Source: Lysobacter sp. (GTDB lineage: Bacteria > Pseudomonadota > Gammaproteobacteria > Xanthomonadales > Xanthomonadaceae). From it: a stretch of DNA of 64,000 nt. Location: NCBI GenBank assembly GCA_019634715.1, contig JAHCAU010000004.1:1-64000 (forward strand). The letters are read 5' to 3'. Below are positions 9,002-17,271 of this stretch, piece by piece. Both the position numbers and the translations under genes were made by a program. Position 1 is the stretch's first letter, and every line of letters begins with the position of its first letter. The notes below the pieces were generated by a model that did not search any database, was not told the DNA's origin, and was given only the letters and a program-made list of their open reading frames with translations.

Positions 9002-10417
9002 TCAGTGCGCGGCCGGAACAGGGACGGGATCGGCATCGACCTGCGGTTCGCGCACGCGGACCAGGCACAGCGCGCCGACGATCAGGCTGGCGCCGCTGAT
9101 GATCAGCGCATAGATCGGCTGGTTGTCGAAGAACAGGCGGAGCGCGGGACCGAGCAGGGTCGCGGCGACGATCTGCGGGATCACGATGAACATGTTGAAG
9201 ATGCCCATGTACACGCCCATCCGCTTCGGGTCGACGCAGGACGACAGCAGTGCGTAGGGCATCGACAGGATGCTCGCCCAGGCCACGCCGACCAGCGCGA
9301 ACGAGCCGATCAGCGCGACCGGCGTCGGCACCACGGCCATCGACAGGAAACCGAGGCCGCCGAGCACCAGGGCGACGAAATGCACGAGGCGCCGGTTGAG
9401 CGGGCGACGCGCGGCGTACAGCGCCAGCAGCAGCGCCACCGCCATCGACGACAGTCCGTAGTAGCCCATGTACGAGCCGACGAGATCGGCCGCGCTCTGG
9501 AAGGCGCCATTGGCGACGCGGAAGGCCTCGGCCTGCGCGGCGACGCCCATGTCGAAGCTCGCCGCGTCCGGCGCCGGTGCCTTGAACACGTGCTCGGTCA
9601 GCGCCGGCGTGGCCATGCTCCACATGCTGAAGAACGACAGCCAGCTGAAGAACTGCACGATGCCGATGTTGAGCATCTGCCGCGGCATGGCGGCGATGTC
9701 GCGGGCGATCTCGGCGATGAAATTGCGCGATCCCCGCTTCTCGCGAACGAAGGCGTCGGGATCCTCCGGCGGATCCTCGCGGGTGGTGAGCACGGTCACC
9801 AGGATGCTGGCGAGGAACACGAAGGCGCCGATGCTGAACGCGACCTTCACCGACGGCGGGACCACGCCCGGGCCGGCTTCGTTGGCGACGCCGAGCTGGT
9901 TGACGAGCCACGGCAGGCTGCTCGCCACCCAGGTGCCGATGCCGATGATCAGCGTCTGCAGCACGAAACCATAGGAGCGCTGGCGCTCGGGCAGCTTGTC
10001 CGCGACCAGGGCGCGGAACGGCTCCATGCTGACGTTGATCGAGGCATCGAGCACCCACAGCAGGCCGGCGGCCATCCACAGCGTGGGCGAGTAGGGCATG
10101 AATACCAGGGCGATCGAGGCGAAGATCGCGCCGATCAGGAAGTAGGGCCGGCGCCGGCCGAGCAGCGGGTGCCAGGTGCGGTCGCTGAAATAGCCGATCA
10201 CCGGCTGCACCAGCAGGCCGGTCAGCGGCGCGGCGATCCACAGCAGCGGCAACGCGTCCTTCTCCGCGCCCAGGGTCTGGAAGATCCGCGACATGAAGCC
10301 GCCCTGCAGCGCGAACCCGAACTGGATGCCCAGGAAGCCGAAGGACATGTTCCAGATCTGCCAGAACGACAGCGCGGGTTTCTGTTGCATGTTCTGCTGC
10401 ATGGGTGTGCGGTCCAT
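9002..10417 (-). CDS. MFS sugar transporter (maltose/sucrose-type, SLC45-like)
   Basis: 471 residues starting at ATG 10415-10417, preceded by GAGGAAG. About twelve hydrophobic segments are visible, plus the MFS signature loop RTWHPLLGRRRPY after TM2. The pattern of an extended cytoplasmic N-terminus, FGxQFGFALQ in TM1 and the D-R-T-W/G-R-R-R-P loop matches proton-coupled disaccharide carriers of proteobacteria (maltose/sucrose MFS). It likely moves maltose or maltodextrin across the inner membrane. It is first in a two-gene operon with the GH13 lipoprotein (gap under 10 bases) and divergent from the cytoplasmic alpha-glucosidase at 10673, with an operator between them. Confidence 0.9.
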   Translation of the reverse strand: MDRTPMQQNMQQKPALSFWQIWNMSFGFLGIQFGFALQGGFMSRIFQTLGAEKDALPLLWIAAPLTGLLVQPVIGYFSDRTWHPLLGRRRPYFLIGAIFASIALVFMPYSPTLWMAAGLLWVLDASINVSMEPFRALVADKLPERQRSYGFVLQTLIIGIGTWVASSLPWLVNQLGVANEAGPGVVPPSVKVAFSIGAFVFLASILVTVLTTREDPPEDPDAFVREKRGSRNFIAEIARDIAAMPRQMLNIGIVQFFSWLSFFSMWSMATPALTEHVFKAPAPDAASFDMGVAAQAEAFRVANGAFQSAADLVGSYMGYYGLSSMAVALLLALYAARRPLNRRLVHFVALVLGGLGFLSMAVVPTPVALIGSFALVGVAWASILSMPYALLSSCVDPKRMGVYMGIFNMFIVIPQIVAATLLGPALRLFFDNQPIYALIISGASLIVGALCLVRVREPQVDADPVPVPAAH

Positions 10418-10579
10418 CCGGTCTTCCTCGGGAGCGCCGCCGGGCGCCGTGGCGTCGAACGTACACCGGCGCATGGTGTCCGGTCGCGTGCCCTGCGCGA
10501 TCGACGGTGGGCGGTCGGCCGGGGTGGTCGGCACGTGTCGCAGGCATGGTAGACAGTGGCGCGGGCGCACAACGACAGC

Positions 10580-10593
10580 TGCAATCGTATTCA
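10580..10593. promoter_or_regulatory. LacI-type operator, alpha-glucan family, site 2
   Basis: TGCAATCGTATTCA, matching the 3281 and 14024 sites at 12-13 of 14 positions. It lies between the divergent MFS (start 10417) and alpha-glucosidase (start 10673) genes. Confidence 0.7.
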
Positions 10594-10672
10594 GGTCGGG
10601 ACAGGACCGCGATCGGCGGCGTGCGGCGCGCAGGCATGGAATAGTCTTGTGCCCTGACCCGCTTTTTCCCGG

Positions 10673-12301
10673 ATGACGACGATGGACTGGTGGCGCGGCG
10701 CGGTGATCTACCAGGTCTATCCGCGCAGTTTCCGCGACAGCAACGACGACGGCATCGGCGACCTGCCCGGGATCGTCGAGCGCCTGGATCACATCGCGTC
10801 GCTGGGCGTGGATGCGATCTGGGTCTCGCCGTTCTTCCGCTCGCCGATGGCCGACTTCGGCTACGACATCGCCGACTACCGCGACGTCGATCCGATGTTC
10901 GGCACGCTCGCCGACGTCGACCGCCTGCTGGCCGAGGCGCATGCGCGCGGCCTGAAGGTGGTGATCGACCAGGTGCTGAGCCATACCTCGATCGACCATG
11001 CCTGGTTCCGCGAAAGCCGCGAGAGCCGCGACAACGCGAAGGCCGACTGGTACGTCTGGGCCGACGCCCGTCCGGACGGCGCGCCGCCGAACAACTGGCT
11101 GTCGATCTTCGGCGGCGTGGCCTGGCGCTGGGAACCGCGTCGCGGCCAGTATTTCCTGCACAACTTCCTGGCCTCGCAGCCGGACCTGAACTTCCACAAT
11201 CCGCAGGTGCGCGCCGCGCAGCTGGACAACCTGAAGTTCTGGCTCGACCGGGGCGTCGACGGCTTCCGCATGGACGCCATCAACTTCTGCTTCCACGACG
11301 CCGCGCTGCGCGACAATCCGCCCAAGCCGCCGGAGCTGCGCACCGGTCGCGGCTTCAGCCCGGACAATCCGTACGCGTTCCAGTACCACTGGCACAACAA
11401 CACGCAGCCGGAGAACCTCGGCTTCATCGAGGACGTGCGTGCCCTGCTCGACCGCTATCCCGGCGCGACCGCGCTCGGCGAGATCTCGTCGGAGGACTCG
11501 CTGGCGACGATGGCCGAGTACTGCACGCCGTCGCGCCTGCACATGGGCTACAGCTTCGAGCTGCTGACCGACGACTTCAGCGTCGCCCACATCCGCGGCA
11601 CGGTGGAACAGCTCGAAGCGACCATGCGCGAAGGCTGGCCGTGCTGGGCGATCTCCAACCACGATGTGCGCCGCGCGGTCACGCGCTGGAGCGGCGACAC
11701 GCCATCCGATGCGTTCGCGAAGCAGCTGATCGCACTGGTGTGCTCGCTGCGCGGCTCGGTCTGCCTGTACCAGGGCGAGGAGCTGGGACTGGAGGAAGCC
11801 GACATCCCCTTCGAGTCGCTCCGCGACCCCTACGGCATCGCCTTCTGGCCGACCTTCAAGGGCCGCGACGGCTGCCGCACGCCGATGCCGTGGAACGATG
11901 GCCGCAACGCCGGCTTCAGCGACGGCACGCCCTGGCTGCCGGTGCCGGACGCGCATCGCGTGCGCAACGTCGCCGCGCAGGACGCCGATCCGCACTCCGT
12001 GCTCAACGCCACCCGCGCCTTCCTGCGCTGGCGCCGCACGCAGCCGGCACTGGTGTCCGGCGACATCGCCTTCCTCGGCAGCGACGAGCCGGTGCTGGCC
12101 TTCACGCGCCGCGATGCGGCGAGCGGCGACACGCTGCTGGTCGCGTTCAACCTCTCCGCCGACGATGCGACGTGGGCCTTGCCTGCGGGCCTGTCGCTGC
12201 AGCGCATCGATGCACCGGGTCCTGTCGTCGGCACGCTCGATGGCGCGACGCTTCACCTGCCGCCGCGTGCTGCGTTCTTCGCGGTGGTCAGTGCAGGCTG
12301 A
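10673..12301 (+). CDS. Cytoplasmic GH13 alpha-glucosidase (oligo-1,6/1,4-glucosidase type)
   Basis: 542 residues without a signal peptide; ATG 10682 is an alternative start three codons in. The N-terminus WWRGAVIYQVYPRSFRDSNDDGIGDLPGI is typical of GH13 alpha-glucosidases that attack short malto-oligosaccharides. Catalytic residues are Asp201 (GFRMDA), Glu270 (LGEISS) and Asp331 (SNHDVRR). QGEELGLEE and the C-terminal beta domain are present. Probably it releases glucose from imported maltose or maltodextrin in the cytoplasm, feeding Glk and the Entner-Doudoroff operon. It shares the divergent promoter region, and the operator at 10580, with the MFS carrier. Confidence 0.92.
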   Translation: MTTMDWWRGAVIYQVYPRSFRDSNDDGIGDLPGIVERLDHIASLGVDAIWVSPFFRSPMADFGYDIADYRDVDPMFGTLADVDRLLAEAHARGLKVVIDQVLSHTSIDHAWFRESRESRDNAKADWYVWADARPDGAPPNNWLSIFGGVAWRWEPRRGQYFLHNFLASQPDLNFHNPQVRAAQLDNLKFWLDRGVDGFRMDAINFCFHDAALRDNPPKPPELRTGRGFSPDNPYAFQYHWHNNTQPENLGFIEDVRALLDRYPGATALGEISSEDSLATMAEYCTPSRLHMGYSFELLTDDFSVAHIRGTVEQLEATMREGWPCWAISNHDVRRAVTRWSGDTPSDAFAKQLIALVCSLRGSVCLYQGEELGLEEADIPFESLRDPYGIAFWPTFKGRDGCRTPMPWNDGRNAGFSDGTPWLPVPDAHRVRNVAAQDADPHSVLNATRAFLRWRRTQPALVSGDIAFLGSDEPVLAFTRRDAASGDTLLVAFNLSADDATWALPAGLSLQRIDAPGPVVGTLDGATLHLPPRAAFFAVVSAG

Positions 12302-12322
12302 GGATTTCCCGAGCGGAAAGCG

Positions 12323-12386
12323 GTCGCGACTTGCGTCGCTCCTACAAAAACAGGATTGATCTTGCAGGAGCGACGCAAGTCGCGAC
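12323..12386. repeat. Dispersed 23-bp-arm palindrome, copy 2
   Basis: Same arm family as 247-309 with an 18-base loop and one arm mismatch. It lies between the convergent ends of the GH13 alpha-glucosidase and the halogenase gene, a position suited to a bidirectional terminator. Confidence 0.85.
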
Positions 12387-12403
12387 CAGACCGCCAGAGC
12401 GCC

Positions 12404-13942
12404 TCACATCGGCGCGGCGCAGGTCTTCGCGATGTAGTCGGCATGCAGCGGCATCGCGCGCACGCAATTGCCGATGACACCGCGCACGCCGGCCATGTAC
12501 TCGGCGATCTTCTCTTCGCTGTAGACATCGACCAGCGGGTGGTAGCCGCGCGGACGCATGCGCTGGCCGAACATCACCTGCATCCAGCTGGGTTCGGCGA
12601 ACAGTTCGTTGCCGTCGCGGAAGATCCGGCCGTTGCTCAGGAACAGGTCCATCCTGCGGCGCAGCGTCTCCGGCACCGCCATCGTCCGCACCTGGTTCCA
12701 GAACGGCGTGTCGTCGCGCTCGGTGGCGTGGTAGTGCAGGATGAGGAAATCGCGGATGCGGTCGAATTCCACGTCGGAATGCGCGTTGAATTCGTCGATG
12801 TCGGCCTGGTCGAAGCCGGCGTGCGGGAAGAACGCGGTCAGGCGCGCGATGGCCGACTGGATCAGATGGATGCTGGTCGATTCCAGCGGCTCCATGAAGC
12901 CGCTGGCCAGGCCGATGGCGACGACATTCCGGTTCCAGAATTTCTTCCGCTTGCCGGTGACGAAGCGCAGCGGGCGCGGGTCGACGATGGCTTCGCCTTC
13001 GAGGTTGCGCAGCAACGTCGCCGTGGCTTCGTCTTCGGAGAGGTGCGCACTGCTGAACACGTAGCCGTTGCCCACGCGGTGCTGCAGCGGGATGCGCCAC
13101 TGCCAGCCGGCCTCGCGCGCGGTCGAGCGGGTGTAGGGCGTGAGCGACGCCTTCGATTCGCACTGCACCGCCACCGCGCGGTCGCAGGGCAGCCAATGCG
13201 TCCAGTCGATGTAGCCGGTTCTGAGGGTCTGTTCTATCAGCAGGCCGCGGAAGCCGGAGCAGTCGATGAACAACTGGCCGGCGACGCGCTCGCCGCCCTC
13301 CAGCACCACCGCCTCGACGAAGCCGTCGTCGGCGCGCTGCTCGACGTGCGCGACCTTGCCCTCGATGCGGCGCACGCCGCGCGCTTCGGCCTGGCGCCGC
13401 AGGAAGCGCGCGTACAGGCCCGCATCGAAGTGATAGGCATAGGCGATGTCGGCCAGCGGCGAGTTCGGCCGGTCGGTGCGCGCGGGCATGAACCGGTCGT
13501 GCCGGCAGGCGAGCGTGTTGATCGAATAGTCGTCCAGCGGCCCCGCCTTGCCGGCCTGGTGCATCTTCAGCCAGTACTGGTTGAACGGCAGCAGGCCGAG
13601 GTCCTGGCCGATCTTGCCGAAGCCATGGATGTAGCTGTCGCCGATGCGGCCCCAGTTCACGAACTCGATGCCGAGCTTGAACGAGCCCTTGGTCTCGCGG
13701 ATGAACTCGTTCTCGTCGAGGTCCAGCGCCTGGTTGAACAGCTTGATCATCGGGATGGTCGCTTCGCCGACGCCGACCGTGCCGATCTCGTCGGATTCGA
13801 CCAGGCGGATGACGTGCGCCGGCGGCAGCACCTTGGACAGCGCCGCGGCCGTCATCCAGCCCGCCGTGCCGCCACCGACGATCACGACTTCGGTGACGCG
13901 GCCGTCGACGCGGCCCTGACCCTCGATTGACGCAACGCGCAT
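12404..13942 (-). CDS. Flavin-dependent (tryptophan-type) halogenase, alpha-glucan locus
   Basis: 512 residues of the tryptophan-halogenase family. The FADH2-binding GGGTAGW motif is at 23-29. The lysine equivalent to the catalytic Lys79 of PrnA is at 89 (GSFKLGIEF). The halogenase signature WQWRIP and the EPLEST segment holding the second catalytic acid are all present, so the protein looks catalytically competent. Substrate is unknown: no other natural-product genes are nearby, and family members embedded in TonB/sugar loci of Xanthomonas and Caulobacter have no settled role. It is divergent from GH97 (14097) under an alpha-glucan operator, so it is probably co-induced with starch use. A paralogue is at 18807-20330. 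Confidence 0.9.
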   Translation of the reverse strand: MRVASIEGQGRVDGRVTEVVIVGGGTAGWMTAAALSKVLPPAHVIRLVESDEIGTVGVGEATIPMIKLFNQALDLDENEFIRETKGSFKLGIEFVNWGRIGDSYIHGFGKIGQDLGLLPFNQYWLKMHQAGKAGPLDDYSINTLACRHDRFMPARTDRPNSPLADIAYAYHFDAGLYARFLRRQAEARGVRRIEGKVAHVEQRADDGFVEAVVLEGGERVAGQLFIDCSGFRGLLIEQTLRTGYIDWTHWLPCDRAVAVQCESKASLTPYTRSTAREAGWQWRIPLQHRVGNGYVFSSAHLSEDEATATLLRNLEGEAIVDPRPLRFVTGKRKKFWNRNVVAIGLASGFMEPLESTSIHLIQSAIARLTAFFPHAGFDQADIDEFNAHSDVEFDRIRDFLILHYHATERDDTPFWNQVRTMAVPETLRRRMDLFLSNGRIFRDGNELFAEPSWMQVMFGQRMRPRGYHPLVDVYSEEKIAEYMAGVRGVIGNCVRAMPLHADYIAKTCAAPM

Positions 13943-14023
13943 GCGGCCCTACCCCTCGGACGATGCCCGGAGTATGCGTCGCAGGCGGCACCGGGTCATC
14001 ACCGGCCCGCCCGGCGACCGCCC

Positions 14024-14037
14024 TGCAAACGTATTCA
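14024..14037. promoter_or_regulatory. LacI-type operator, alpha-glucan family, site 3
   Basis: TGCAAACGTATTCA between the divergent halogenase (start 13942) and GH97 (start 14097) genes. It matches the 3281 site except for one base. Confidence 0.75.
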
Positions 14038-14096
14038 TCTCACCGACGTGGCGCATCGGTGCCAAGTTCGCGTTCGACCGTTCCGAGAGATCGACG

Positions 14097-16139
14097 ATGC
14101 GCCCGCAGACACTTCCCCCCTTTCTGCCGCTGTGCCTGTCGCTGCTGCTGGCCGCCGCCCTGCCCGCCCGTGCCGAGACCGTCGCCTCCGTGCGCTCGCC
14201 CGACGGCGCGCTCACGGTCGAGCTCGACCTCAACGGCGAAGGACGCCTCGCCTATCGCGTGCAGCGCAAGGGTGCGCCGCTGGTCGACGATTCGCGGCTC
14301 GGCTTCATCCTGCGCAACGGTCGCCAGCTGCTGCGCGGCCTGGCGCTGGATGGCCAGACCTCGCGCAGCAGCGACGGCACCTGGGAACTGCCCTGGGGCG
14401 AGCGCCGCGTCGTGCGCGAGCACTACAACGAACTGCGCGCGAGCTTCGTCGAACGCGACCACGACCGTCGCCGCTTCGACGTGGTCGTGCGCGTGTTCGA
14501 CGACGGCGTCGGCTTCCGCTACGAGTTCCCGAAGCAGCCGGCGCTGGACGAGGTGCAGATCCAGGAAGAGCTGACCGAGTTCGCGATCGCCAGACCCGCG
14601 ACCGCGTGGTGGCTGCCGGCCTTCGAGTGGAATCGCGAGGAATACCTGTACAACCGCACGCCGCTGTCGGAAGTGGGCGTGGCGCAGACGCCGCTGACCC
14701 TGCGCACCGACGACGGCACGCACATCGCCATCCACGAGGCCGCGCTGGTCGACTACGCCGGCATGAACCTCGCCAAGGGCGACGGTCGACTGCGCGCGAT
14801 GCTCACGCCCGGCAGCCCGGCGAAGGTGGTGCGGCGCACGCCCTTCGCCACGCCCTGGCGCACGCTGCAGATCGCCGACCGTGCCGGCGGCCTCGTCGAA
14901 TCGAACCTGATCCTCAACCTCAACGCGCCGAACGCGCTGGGCGACGTGAGCTGGTTCAAGCCCTCGAAGTACGTCGGCATCTGGTGGTCGCTGCATCTGG
15001 ACACGGAAACCTGGGGCAGCGGACCGAAACACGGCGCGACCACCGCGAACACGAAGCGCTACATCGATTTCGCGGCGAAGCACGGCTTCCGCGGCGTGCT
15101 GGTGGAAGGCTGGAACGTGGGCTGGGACGGCGACTGGTTCGCCAACGGCTGGAACTTCGACTTCGCGAAGCCGACGCCGGACTACGACCTCGAAGGGCTG
15201 GCCGCCTACGCGAAGGCGAAGGGCGTGCACCTGATCGGCCATCACGAGACCGCCTGCGCGGTCAGCCACTACGAGCGGCAGATGGACGCCGCGTTCGCGA
15301 CGTTCGCGCGACTCGGCATCGATGTGGTGAAGACCGGCTACGTCTGCGACGCGGGCCAGATCGAGCGCCAGGACCTCGCCGGCGGGCCGGTCGTGCGCGA
15401 ATGGCATGAAGGCCAGTTCATGAGCAACCATCACCTGCGCGTGGTGCAGGCGGCCGCGAAGCATGGCATCGCGATCAACGCGCACGAGCCGATCAAGGAC
15501 ACCGGCCTGCGCCGCACCTATCCGAACTGGGTGACCCGCGAAGGCGCGCGCGGCCAGGAATTCAACGCCTGGGGCAACCCGCCCAACCCGCCCGAGCACG
15601 AACCGAACCTGGTGTACACGCGCATGCTCGCCGGTCCCATGGACTTCACCCCCGGCGTGCTCAGCCTGACCGGCCGCAACGGCCAGGAGATCCAGAACAC
15701 CCTGGCGCGCCAGCTCGCCGATTACGTGGTGCTGTACAGCCCGGTGCACATGGCCGCCGACCTGCCCGAGCACTACACGAAGTTCCCCGAGGCCTTCCGC
15801 TTCATCCGCGAGGTGCCGGTGGACTGGCAGGACACCCGCGCGCCGGCCGGCGAAGTCGGCGACTACGCGGTGATCGCGCGCAAGGATCGCAACAGCGAGG
15901 ACTGGTATCTGGGCGCGGTGAACGACGAGCAGCGACGCCGCGTGTCCGTGCCGCTGGGCTTCCTCGATGCCGGTCGCCGCTACCGCGCCGAGATCCACCG
16001 CGATGGCGACGATGCCGATTTCCGCGGCGCCAAGCGCTTCTCCTACGTGCGCGAGGTCCGCGAGGTCATCGCCGACGACACGCTCGACCTCCGGCTCGCG
16101 CCGGGCGGCGGTACGGCGATCCGGTTCGTGGCCTTGTGA
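14097..16139 (+). CDS. GH97 alpha-glucosidase (SusB-like)
   Basis: 680 residues; start at ATG 14097, followed by a signal peptide (hydrophobic about 8-21, cleavage after ARA). The N-terminal beta-sandwich (about 25-290) and the TIM barrel of GH97 are followed by a C-terminal beta domain. Conserved acidic motifs are HHE (Glu384) with YE (Glu393), HEP (Glu464) and GQE (Glu488). The 24-residue spacing of the last two equals that of the calcium/base and acid residues in Bacteroides SusB, which points to an inverting, calcium-dependent alpha-glucosidase. Likely periplasmic, releasing glucose from maltodextrin. It is followed after 16 bases by the DUF6445 gene and controlled from the operator at 14024. 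Confidence 0.92.
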   Translation: MRPQTLPPFLPLCLSLLLAAALPARAETVASVRSPDGALTVELDLNGEGRLAYRVQRKGAPLVDDSRLGFILRNGRQLLRGLALDGQTSRSSDGTWELPWGERRVVREHYNELRASFVERDHDRRRFDVVVRVFDDGVGFRYEFPKQPALDEVQIQEELTEFAIARPATAWWLPAFEWNREEYLYNRTPLSEVGVAQTPLTLRTDDGTHIAIHEAALVDYAGMNLAKGDGRLRAMLTPGSPAKVVRRTPFATPWRTLQIADRAGGLVESNLILNLNAPNALGDVSWFKPSKYVGIWWSLHLDTETWGSGPKHGATTANTKRYIDFAAKHGFRGVLVEGWNVGWDGDWFANGWNFDFAKPTPDYDLEGLAAYAKAKGVHLIGHHETACAVSHYERQMDAAFATFARLGIDVVKTGYVCDAGQIERQDLAGGPVVREWHEGQFMSNHHLRVVQAAAKHGIAINAHEPIKDTGLRRTYPNWVTREGARGQEFNAWGNPPNPPEHEPNLVYTRMLAGPMDFTPGVLSLTGRNGQEIQNTLARQLADYVVLYSPVHMAADLPEHYTKFPEAFRFIREVPVDWQDTRAPAGEVGDYAVIARKDRNSEDWYLGAVNDEQRRRVSVPLGFLDAGRRYRAEIHRDGDDADFRGAKRFSYVREVREVIADDTLDLRLAPGGGTAIRFVAL

Positions 16140-16155
16140 GGCGCCGGCACCCGGC

Positions 16156-16866
16156 ATGTTCACACCGCGCCCCCGCATCGAGACCCTGCCCGTCGCCGGG
16201 CGCCATGCCTGCCATGTGATCGACGATGCGCTGCTCGATCCGCGCACGCTGGTCGAACACGCCTTGCGCCACACCGGGGACTTCGTCGAGGCGCCGCACA
16301 ATGCCTATCCCGGTCCCGAACTGCGCATGCCCGATGGCTTCTCGGCGCAGTTGGACGCCTTCTTTTCGCAGCACCTGCGCGAGCGTTTCGCGGTGCGCCG
16401 CACCGAGCGCATGTACAGCCGCCTGTCGCTGACCACGACGCCGCCGGAGCGCCTGCGGCCCGCGCAGTCGATCTGTCACGTCGACCGCCTCAGCGTCTCG
16501 CCCGCGCATCGCATCGTCGCCTCGGTGCTCTACCTGTTCGACGATCCGGATCTCGGCGGCACCGCGTTCTACGCGCCGAAGCATCCGCCGGAGGTGATCC
16601 TGCCGATGATCCACGCGTCCGGCCAGCTGGACGCTGCGGCCTTCGAGGCCGCCTACGGCGTGCGCACCGGCTACATGACCGAATCGAACGCGTGGTTCGA
16701 GAAGCTGCTCAGCGTACCGGCGCGCTTCAACCGGCTGATCGTCTACGAAGGCACGGTGTTCCACAGCGGCGAGATCCTGCATCCGCAGCGGCTGTCGGCG
16801 GATCCGCGTCGCGGGCGGCTCACCCTCAACGGCTTCTTCACCTGTCGCCGGAGGCTCGCGGCATGA
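16156..16866 (+). CDS. DUF6445-family protein, predicted Fe(II)/2OG-type oxygenase fold
   Basis: 236 residues, no signal peptide, translated just after GH97. The sequence resembles proteins annotated DUF6445, often beside flavin halogenases. I see a possible facial triad: His108-x-Asp110 (CHVDR), distal His203 (VFHSGEI) and Arg221 (RGRLTLNGFF) 18 residues later, the order and spacing of Fe(II)/2-oxoglutarate dioxygenases. GGTAFYAP lies between them, as in prolyl-hydroxylase-like folds. No substrate can be named. Co-transcription with GH97 and divergence from the halogenase suggest it belongs to the same unexplained accessory function. The family call is moderate; the oxygenase reading is inference. 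Confidence 0.75.
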   Translation: MFTPRPRIETLPVAGRHACHVIDDALLDPRTLVEHALRHTGDFVEAPHNAYPGPELRMPDGFSAQLDAFFSQHLRERFAVRRTERMYSRLSLTTTPPERLRPAQSICHVDRLSVSPAHRIVASVLYLFDDPDLGGTAFYAPKHPPEVILPMIHASGQLDAAAFEAAYGVRTGYMTESNAWFEKLLSVPARFNRLIVYEGTVFHSGEILHPQRLSADPRRGRLTLNGFFTCRRRLAA

Positions 16867-17271
16867 GCGTCGCGCGCACCGTGCCCATTTCCGTCATCCA
16901 CCGCAGCCGCGTGCTGCTATGCAGCATGAAATCCACGGAAAACCTGTCCATCCTCTTGATTCATGGTCATCCGTCACGCGCAAAAGGCAGCAATCCCGGC
17001 TCCGTGAAATCATTCTTGACAGCGCTGTCAGAAGCCTTGGAGGATGACCGCCAGCCCGCCGGAACGGGGACACCGCCATCGCCAGGACGCCGCATGCCCA
17101 GCCAAGCACCGATCGCATGATTCCATCCGGACACACGGAGGCAGCCCTCCCCCGTCGCCCCGCCTCCGTGTGCTCCGGCGCTTCTCTCGCGACAGCCGCG
17201 CGCTACCGCGTCCGCCGCCTCCACCGCCCGCGCCGGGCACCACGCCCCACCGCCACCACGACATCCTCGAC
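16867..17271. other. 405-base intergenic region upstream of the FucP-like carrier
   Basis: No convincing gene. It holds the palindromic operator at 17017-17030 and the presumed promoter of the carrier gene. A candidate ribosome site before ATG 17272 is weak. Confidence 0.7.
17017..17030. promoter_or_regulatory. LacI-type operator, beta-glucan family, site 1
   Basis: TGACAGCGCTGTCA, a perfect 14-base palindrome with central CG, about 240 bases upstream of the FucP-like carrier. It is identical to the site at 26828 and one base different from those at 25413 and 31730. Confidence 0.8.

Noticed and set aside
7376..10552. 1058-codon plus-strand ORF opposite GH13 and MFS
   Set aside because: Composition (RHR, DQA, EHQ strings) is typical of antisense high-GC frames; the minus-strand genes have catalytic motifs and ribosome sites.
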